A program made the position numbers and the translations under genes. Below, one piece after another: positions 56,617 through 64,000 of a stretch of 64,000 nucleotides of DNA (positions are counted from its first letter, which is position 1; every line of letters starts with the position of its first letter). The notes under the pieces were generated by a model. The model did no database searches. It was not told the DNA's origin and saw only the letters and a list, made by a program, of their open reading frames with translations. The DNA is from Pyrrhosoma nymphula (lineage: Eukaryota > Arthropoda > Insecta > Odonata > Coenagrionidae), in contig OY754334.1 in assembly GCA_963573305.1 (NCBI GenBank), positions 88,967,848-89,031,847 on the forward strand, in the 5' to 3' direction.

Positions 56617-57499
56617 TGAGGAATAGTTTAAAAAATGGTAAAGAGTGATACCTGGTTGAGGAAAACTTCTGTAGTTCACGAAAAACACTTCGCATCAAGT
56701 GATGTGATTCGTAAATGGGAATCAGTGGACAAGCCAACGGGCAATGTAGTCTCATAGTAGGCGTATATTACTTTACATTACGTAGGCTTTACATTATGCT
56801 GAGGCAAGTGGAGCATATCCTAATGAGCAATATAATGTTTCCAGATTACTATTCAAGAACATTAGATTTATGTTTGGAAAAGGTATTTTTTAAATTTCCC
56901 TGTGAAACGCATTGGACAGATATGATAACACACATTTTACATGATTTCATTTTAATGAGACTTAGGCAACAGTAAAAAAGAATAAATGCTGACTTTATTT
57001 CAAAAATCAGTTTTCCAAAAATCCTTTCATTTTCATGACACATGATGAAATTTATAATGCTGTATTACATTTTAAATTCTACAAATGATACAAATATAAC
57101 CTGAAAAAAGCACTATTAAATGTTTTATGAGGGACGGTAAAATAAAATCAAAATCTTCTCTAAATCATGCATTTTCTTGTTTTCTTTTGAATCATACCTA
57201 CTTGTAAGGATGAAGCGCTTCAGAAGCAGAAGAAAACTCATAAGAATCGTATACTTTATACTAATTCTCGCCCCGGTCAAGAACATGAGAGTTTATATTA
57301 ATTTTTGCAGCAACATTCCTTGGAACTAAGTTTACTAATTCTGTTATCTTTCTCATTCCTTTCAGTGAGCACTTAAGGATCAAAAACTCAGTGTTTCCTG
57401 TGAGATGACTGCCATATCCGCTTCCAGAAAACAACCACTGCGCCTTGAAGAGAAGTCGTGATAAAATATCTTTGTGAAGATAGAACGCCATATTGAAAT
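56617..57499 (+). other. Upstream region of the DUF2236 gene
   Basis: AT-rich without a coding frame. ttatctttctcattcctttc followed by AG at 57365-57366 is a strong splice acceptor, 134 bp before the start codon. The gene therefore probably has a 5' untranslated exon upstream and an intron ending here. No clear promoter was identified. Confidence 0.4.
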
Positions 57500-58870
57500 A
57501 TGGCAGTGGGTCACAACACACCGACGGGAACAAGCGACGAAGCTGGTCTGGTTACAAATGAAATAACACCTGAAAAGTTTCGATACATAAATGAGGAAAC
57601 ATGTCAAACGGCATTGGAAATTAACAATGATGTGGAAAGGCACGAAAAGGCAGATGTGAATCAGGACGATCTCAAACTGAGCGAACCCCAGGTAGGATAT
57701 GAAACAAGAGGCGAAGAATTCCTCGAAGTATTACTCGAAGGAGCCAGAGTTCCCCTGGACACTCAAGTCCCGATGAATACGCGACCTCCATGGATGGACG
57801 CAGAACTACTGAGGAAGGGGAGGGAATTCGGCCTAAAATACTTATTCGGGCTCGTGGACGCTCAGATGCTGGCTTTACCTATCCTCTTCTCTTTCCGGGG
57901 TGGCCTGGAACCTCTCATATTCACCGGTAAGTCCGGAACACCTTTCACTGCATTCCAACGCTACCTCTCCACTGTTACGAGAGTAGTTTCCTGGTACCAG
58001 AGCGACGTCTTCGAGCAGGACAGCGAGGCTTACAAGAACATGGCCGTCGTGCGCACCATGCATGCCTCCGTTTTCAAGAGGATGAACGAGGCGAGTATCG
58101 AAGACTTGAAATCGAAGGTGACGATGGAGGGCCAGGAGACCTGGTGCACATACCTCGAAACGTTGAAGAAAGATATGGGGGAGTTGAAGTTGGGCGATTT
58201 ACACTGCCCCTTCTTCGATATATCCTCACTGGCCCGGAAAGACTGTCCAGAGTCTGGCGGGGTGATCTACGTCAACCAGCTTGACCTCTCTCTGACTCAG
58301 TTCGGGTTCGTGGCGCTGGGCATCTTGTATCCCCGGCAGTTCGGAGTGCACGGGGCGTCGGAGGAAGATCTCAAAGGCTTCGTCCACCTGTGGAGGTGCC
58401 TGGGCTATCTCCTAGGGATTAAGGACCGCTACAACATCTGCTCATCGGGAGACCTCGAGGTGACCAGAGCCAGGTGCAGGGCGGTGATCGAGAAATGGGT
58501 GAAACCTTCGCTCATGGACGTCACGCCAGAATGGGAACACATGTTCAGATGCGTGGTCGAGGGCATAAGCTACTACGTCCCGGGGAATTCCTTCGGGGTG
58601 GCGATGGCATATCTCCTTTGGGTTTTGGACATACCCTTTATGAACTTGCTGACGAAGATGACCTGGATGGAGAAGATACTGTTCTACGCACACCGCCTCG
58701 TGTTCAATTTTATGATGAGGATACCAGGATACCTCAAATTCAGTAATTTCCTGCTAGACCGATCCTTAAGGAGGGCGAGGAATCCATCTGCCGAGTGGTT
58801 GCGGGAGAAGAGAGAAAAGGTTTACGACTATCAGAAAATGACGACACCCAGTATAGAAATGGGTTCGTGA
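57500..58870 (+). CDS. DUF2236 family protein (MpaB / rubber oxygenase-like domain), complete
   Basis: A single open frame of 456 residues without introns, start ATG at 57500, stop TGA at 58868-58870. The N-terminal 90 residues are acidic and variable. Then come RPPWMDAELLRKGREFGLKY (about 95-114), GLEPLIFTGKSGTPFTAFQR (135-154) and an RYLSTVTRV block. VVRTMHASV (183-191) carries the histidine typical of the DUF2236 (PF09995) heme-binding fold. NQLDLSLTQFGFVALGILYP (259-278) and FVHLWRCLGYLLGIKDRYN (294-312) are the other family hallmarks. Family members in bacteria and fungi are haem oxygenases, such as latex clearing protein and the ER-bound MpaB. Arthropod relatives exist, but their substrate is unknown. 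A moderately hydrophobic stretch (364-385) could be membrane-associated. The gene is clearly GC-richer than its flanks. No damage is visible, so it is probably functional. Confidence 0.85.
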   Translation: MAVGHNTPTGTSDEAGLVTNEITPEKFRYINEETCQTALEINNDVERHEKADVNQDDLKLSEPQVGYETRGEEFLEVLLEGARVPLDTQVPMNTRPPWMDAELLRKGREFGLKYLFGLVDAQMLALPILFSFRGGLEPLIFTGKSGTPFTAFQRYLSTVTRVVSWYQSDVFEQDSEAYKNMAVVRTMHASVFKRMNEASIEDLKSKVTMEGQETWCTYLETLKKDMGELKLGDLHCPFFDISSLARKDCPESGGVIYVNQLDLSLTQFGFVALGILYPRQFGVHGASEEDLKGFVHLWRCLGYLLGIKDRYNICSSGDLEVTRARCRAVIEKWVKPSLMDVTPEWEHMFRCVVEGISYYVPGNSFGVAMAYLLWVLDIPFMNLLTKMTWMEKILFYAHRLVFNFMMRIPGYLKFSNFLLDRSLRRARNPSAEWLREKREKVYDYQKMTTPSIEMGS

Positions 58871-60531
58871 TTCGTTTCTCCGTCCAATGTTATGTATGTA
58901 CCATGTTCCATACCGCATGACAGCACTTCAAAAATTTCCTTTAACTAACTCTTCTCGTGCAAAACGTTGGTATGCATATCCGAATTCTGAGAACAATGGC
59001 ACCCCGGCTGCTCAGTGGTAGTAACAGTGACAAGCCACGATACAATATTTATCATAAACACAGTGCGTTACATGCACTTAAGTGTGATTAAAATACTTTT
59101 TATATTTTAATTTTCCAAATATGAGCACCTACTTACATTCTGCAGCCTCCTATACATTTAGAGTACACACTACGTGAAGGGCATACGACATCACAACAGA
59201 CACAATTGTATGATTATGAAAAAAGCAAAAAAAAAGAAGACAAAATATCAGGAAAAAATTGAGCTTAACTTACGAGAATATTATAGAATCCGACTTGCAA
59301 TATTGAGTTTTTGTGAATTTTTTAAAACAAAAACGGATACTAATATTTTCAGGACTAATATAATGAGTTCTCCAGAGAATTGGAATTCGGTAACCAATGA
59401 AGAATTGGCTTTAAGGAACTACTCTTTACCCACAGTTTAAAACCGCTACCAACCCTCAGGTTTATTCTTACACTGCTCAACGGTGTGTACCTAACTTAAA
59501 AACACACTTTCATCAATTGTGAGGCAGCCGCAGTCTTTTAAGTATAGAAGTACTTAACTGTTTCTATAAAGGAGACATGATGATTGTTTCAGCTAACAAG
59601 GAATTCGTTGACATTGCACCGTTACAAGTATATTGCATTCTTTCGCAGAATACTATGTGAAGCATTATTAAGAATTGTTCAAATTAGTTATTTTTTCGTG
59701 GAACGCGCTGTATTCAAATGAACAGAGTGATTGAATGCTGGCCGGAGATTAGCGGGTTCAAATTAGGGTAAAAACTATTCGCACGCTCGCGTCTTAACCC
59801 AAGGTGTCTGTGATGTTCAGAGTAAGTTCTCTTTCCACGTGAAAAACCTAAAATTATCAATTGGGATTAGAAACCCCTATAAGCACAGGGAAAAACTACC
59901 CTTGCGTGTGAAAAGCTTATCCACCGCGAGCAGCTTAAGGCCCAGGGAACCTCCCAGTGCACCGACTAAGAAGGATGGCGCCAAATTAAGGTCCTTAGAA
60001 ATTGTTGGTCCTAAATATATTCATCTCTACATAGTATTTTTATAAATGATATTATACATGGTACGATTTACAACCTATTAATAGTAATCAATTAGTTTAT
60101 TATAAGAAATCTGCAAAAGACTTTTGACTGAGAAGACGAAGTATGGGGCGAGCGAGGGGACAAGCGATATTGCCCAGGTGAAGAAAATTCCTTGAGTTGC
60201 TCCAGACTTCCCCTCAATAAAACTGACCCTTGGTTGAAGCATGTGAATGGATGCTAAATGTTGCTGAGAACATTTTAACTAATATCTGAACAATAAAAAC
60301 CTCCTATGAATGGAGTTCTACACTGTTTCCATGTTTGTGGGCGCTTCGATGCGTACATCGTTCAGCCAACCCGATGAAGGGATTTCTACCTCTCACATCG
60401 TTACGTTATCAACTAACTGGTCCATCAATCTTGGCGCCTCTAAGCTCGAAATCTTATAAACCCATTTTAAATTTCCAAGTTGTGTTGCAGTGTTAAAAAA
60501 GAGCAGATTTGAATGTCATGGCAACATTGTC
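58871..60531. other. 3' flank of the DUF2236 gene, otherwise empty
   Basis: No AATAAA occurs within 300 bp of the stop; candidates are near 60222 (caataaaact) and 60290. A lysine-rich frame (59174-59440) and others have no similarity. At about 59751 gcgggttcaaattag resembles a B box, without an A box. Confidence 0.35.
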
Positions 60532-60577
60532 AAATGTGATAAATGATAGAAATGTGATAATTGATAGAAATGTGATA
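60532..60577. repeat. Short tandem repeat, 18-bp unit
   Basis: aaatgtgataaatgatag, then aaatgtgataattgatag and aaatgtgat: two and a half units. Confidence 0.75.
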
Positions 60578-63500
60578 TTTTTTAAATTGGCAGAGACCAA
60601 CAGTAAATTATTTTTATTTTTCTGTATCAACCTGTCAATAAAATATTATCAAAAGTAAGCTATAGTTTTAGATATTCATATTCTATCATGGTGTAGCCCA
60701 TAGTGATAGGGCTATGGAGACTATGGTTACTGACTGAAATATGCCGAGTCTAAATATACTTCTAGGCACTTCTATCCTGTATGATGATCTACAACTGACC
60801 AAGTAGTTGGCCCTTTCACCATAGAATATTTTATGTACCTATTGACTTGATATAAGGTGAGCTTTGGCATCATCAGCCAACTCAATCGTGGGTTTAAATA
60901 TGCATAAGGGTAAATATGTCATCGTAAAAGCCCTGTCTCACTTTCGAATCTTATGGGCGCCCACTCCAAAAAACAGGGAAAAAGGTAAAAACATAATCTT
61001 TATAAAAATTGACTGAAACGGTATATAATCCAATTTTAGCGAGCTGATTTAAGTTTTACTTCAGTTTGCTCTTCCCCCGCAATTCTTTACCTATCCGTAA
61101 ACACTGCCCTCGAATTTTCTTAGCGCGCCACGAAGTTTGGTCTCCCATAACTAGAGGGTGCATGCTTAAAGAAAATTATATTAAAATGGTATTGCAGTTC
61201 CAATGGTTTAAGTAGTAGGAGAAATTCCAATGCTCCAAGTTGTGCTTGTGAGATGTTATGCATCAGTCAATAGAGAGTGACAGTGTGACACATGAGTTCC
61301 TGGGAAAACAGAGACTAGGTTTTGAATTACAGTGACCCTGGTGAGAGATTATAGGACAAGACGACATGAATGCCATTTGGTGACCCACGTTTAAATGATA
61401 ATGGTGAAAATTTGGTGAGAGTGTGATTGGAAAAAGGATTGTCTGTCTCGGATACATGGATTAAATTCAAGAGTATTAATTTGCATGCATGGTAAAGGCG
61501 ATCACAAGGGCATGCTTTATTTCAGTGTGTGTCATGAGAGATAAGAGAAAAAGTTTGGGATACAAGGGTACTGAGGGGCTGGATGTTGAATATACCACTA
61601 TTTTACGGTTTCTAGCTTGTATATGAGTGAAAAGGAGTCCTAAGGAAGACTTGCGCGTAAAAAATCATAGTAAAAGTAGAATAGTTGTTAGACAACGAGG
61701 TAAGAAAACGGTATGGATGCATGCTCGAGGATATTCTGTCCTTAGGCTTTGTGACTTCGAACGCAATGCAAAAATATTTTAGAAATGGTTCAAATGATCA
61801 CAGCAAGGAGAGGTCAAGGGAACTAATGCAATAAAGAACAAAAGTAGTGAGACCGTGTGGGAAAAAAGCAACATCAGGGATTGAAGGAAGGAGTACTCGG
61901 AAAATTCATACAATAACTGTGAAGACGATGAAGACGAGCCTTACAAATTAGAATGCGGAAATGCGAATTAGGAATTCGATATAAGTGGGAATGCGATCGT
62001 AACGGCAACGAAAATTTAAAAAAAATAGTAATGTTGCAGGGATAGAGTGAATCATTAATTAATTTAAATAGCCTAAGAACAATTCAACGCATCACATGTG
62101 ATTTGGAATTCGAAATGAACTAGAAACTTGCGGGTGATTGTCGGTATATTTAACTTCTTTCGTTACTCCGATCCGTTATTTAAAATACCGACTCCAAACA
62201 AAATATTAAATCATATTTATATCTGTTATGTAATTAACGTATGAATAATTTGCAACGCCTTCTATTTTCAGTATCTAGATATTGAGATCGTAACGAAGAT
62301 GAAACGTTCACCTTCCCTACGTAGATAGTATGCAAACCTGCGCGTCATTTAAAACTCACCATGTTGCCTAGCTCACAGGAGGAAAGGTCCTTTTTGGAAA
62401 TTCGGGTCCATTAGAGCTCAATGTCATTCAGATTCTCACTAATTTGCGTTGACATTAAGCAATATGAAATGAAATATAAGTGTAATGAAAGTGGTGGAAG
62501 CCCTACAGAATCACTTCCCAAGGTCAACGAGGAGTTCTTTGGCTCCATGAAGGAGGTACAAATGCAATCACGCAGTCAACAGAGTCAAAATTATTGACAC
62601 ATGGAGGAACTCCCACTGTGAATGGAGTAATGAACACCCACGAACAGCCACAACTATGTCTGAATGACCACACATTGCGTCACGCGTTTCCTAACCCTAA
62701 AGGGCTTGGTGAGAAGGTTTTCACTCTACCCTCACAAGCAACATTAGCCACTAAAATGTTGTGTCTATCAATGCAATTATTGTTTCTAATTTCCCAACAC
62801 TTTGGGACCCATAGGAAACAAGACGGGGAATTCCAATTTCCCTAGAATTACCATTATCACTAAATGTTAATTCACCATTATCAATAATGACTTCAACGGT
62901 AACCGCTAATTTACAATAAAGCAGTGAAAAGGTAGAAACAAAATTAAATATGAGGAGTCAAAAGTTCCCAAATAGAGGTCGATCAGAATTTCATGAATAG
63001 TGGTGCCCATTGCGCTTAACAGAGTCATTTCGGTTGTGATATTAGTACCTCATCATAATGGATTAGCTCCTGTTATTTTTTAGGTTTCCTTAAAATTTAA
63101 GCAATTTTATTTTTATTGGGCTCAAGGGAGCAATTTTACCGGCCAACTTTTCTCGGGATTAGGGAGCGGGATATAGCAATAGTCCCCGGAAACGGGCGGG
63201 AAGGATCCATAACAGCCCTAGCCTACGTTCAAGCGATTGTAAAATTTCAGTTGATGCTTTAGTCTCAAAAGGCAACGGCGAGCATGTTAAACGCTGACTA
63301 TAGAGACCAGTGAGGTGGTTAACAATGGAATTGACCAGTTCTTCAAGAATCCCATTATGATGGCCTTCAGTGACATTCAATATTTTTCCAAGATCCATAT
63401 TAACCAGTTCGACGATTGTCCAATATCAACAATAACCAGTGTGTGACGAAGTTCACGTTTCTGCAAATTACGCGGCTTAACTGTTTATTCTGGGCGCATT

Positions 63501-63591
63501 TACACGGCGGTTTATACCATGGCGATGTTTCGGCATGCAGCATACATTGCAGGACAATAAGCGCATTAGAGCTTGATTATCAACAGTCGGG
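60578..63591. other. No recognised feature
   Basis: Three kilobases of AT-rich DNA. The longest frames (for example 62594-62845 plus, 63159-63398 minus) show no domain or coding bias that I can defend. Confidence 0.4.
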
Positions 63592-64000
63592 AAGAATAAT
63601 AAAGACAGAAATTGGAATTTTCCACTGGTAAAATAGATTTATTGCGACCTAGTTTGCGATGTAGGTACTAAATCATAACCAGGTAAAAAATTTCGGACGA
63701 GTCGAATATATACAAGTGTACAAAGAGGGTGGGGGTACCCTAATAACCAGCCCTTCCCCCTGAAACCTTCGATAGCTTACATTTTCTTCCCCTCCGCCCA
63801 CCCACCATGCTCTACCTTGTTAACCGCTTCCCCTTTTCCACCCCCTCACGTCTCCCCAAACCCTCTTTGTAAACTTGTATATATATCACGACTCGTCCCA
63901 ATAAATTTCTTATCTGACGATAATGTAGTATATCGAAATCTATATCGCAATAAATCTATTTTACCAGTGAAAATTTACAACTTCTGTCTTCATAATGTTG
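63592..64000 (+). repeat. Large Penelope-type palindrome with promoter-like unit, runs off the window
   Basis: The outer arms (63592-63654 and 63941-64000) share tcgcaataaatctatttta and ccagtg in opposite orientation. The inner arms (63693-63730 and 63862-63901) share ccctctttgta and acttgtatatat. The right half has a C-rich tract, a TATATA-like run (63876-63887), CTGACGA (63914-63920), a GATA/TATC stem and GAAATC (63935-63940), the same order as at 7620-7830. The palindrome probably continues beyond the window. Confidence 0.6.

Noticed and set aside
59174..59440. Lysine-rich 88-codon frame after the DUF2236 gene
   Set aside because: Low-complexity AT-rich DNA; no homology.
1..64000. Bacterial genes, CRISPR arrays, operons or an LTR retrovirus-like element
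   Set aside because: No ribosome-binding-site-spaced gene strings, no regular repeat-spacer arrays and no gag-pol reading were seen; everything points to a eukaryotic chromosome.

Overview
This window is eukaryotic nuclear DNA, most likely from an arthropod and probably an insect with a large, repeat-rich genome. The evidence is spliceosomal exon signals, tRNA-derived SINEs, and decayed copies of hAT, P, piggyBac, pogo/Tigger, RTE-type LINE, CR1/L2-type LINE and Penelope-like elements, all in AT-rich DNA. I cannot name the species. There are no operons, ribosome binding sites or CRISPR arrays. Only two host protein-coding loci can be supported. One is the 3' end of a spliced, RUSF1/DUF647-like gene on the minus strand (8822-10407). 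The other is a complete 456-residue DUF2236 (MpaB/rubber-oxygenase fold) gene on the plus strand (57500-58870).

Layout. 1-7.5 kb is a row of damaged DNA transposases: a ZMYM/TTF-type hAT with a single internal stop, a BED-type hAT, a P-element/THAP9-type transposase, a LINE RNase H fragment and a piggyBac fragment. 7.6-8.1 kb holds a Penelope-type terminal unit and an unidentified GC-rich segment. 8.8-10.4 kb carries the RUSF1-like exons. 12.4-15.2 kb is a pogo/Tigger-like non-autonomous element. 15.3-24.4 kb is a nest: an RTE-type LINE broken by a hAT-type element (8-bp target duplication), which itself contains a CR1/L2-type LINE; a second block of other repeats interrupts the RTE again.

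25.6-36.4 kb contains several non-autonomous elements whose ends and target duplications can be read directly (25631-26044, 28334-28601, 35808-36408), plus SINEs. 38.1-39.3 kb is a Penelope-like element on the minus strand with reverse transcriptase and GIY-YIG parts. 39.8-50.6 kb has more SINEs, RTE fragments, direct and inverted duplications and an intact 179-bp element (45262-45440). 52.2-54.8 kb is a composite: an outer element with a perfect 8-bp duplication encloses a second element with subterminal repeats and a GC-rich, promoter-like core. 55.2-55.8 kb is a TTAA-flanked element. After the DUF2236 gene the sequence is mostly featureless until a large palindrome at the window end.

The most interesting recurring signal is a stem-loop with flanks close to YTGANGAN and GAAAC. 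It occurs at six well-formed sites, four of them in imperfect palindromes and one just 3' of the GIY-YIG part of the Penelope-like element. It looks like a family of Penelope-type terminal units and partly resembles a hammerhead ribozyme core. All assignments come from reading the sequence and from memory of the families; no database search was possible.
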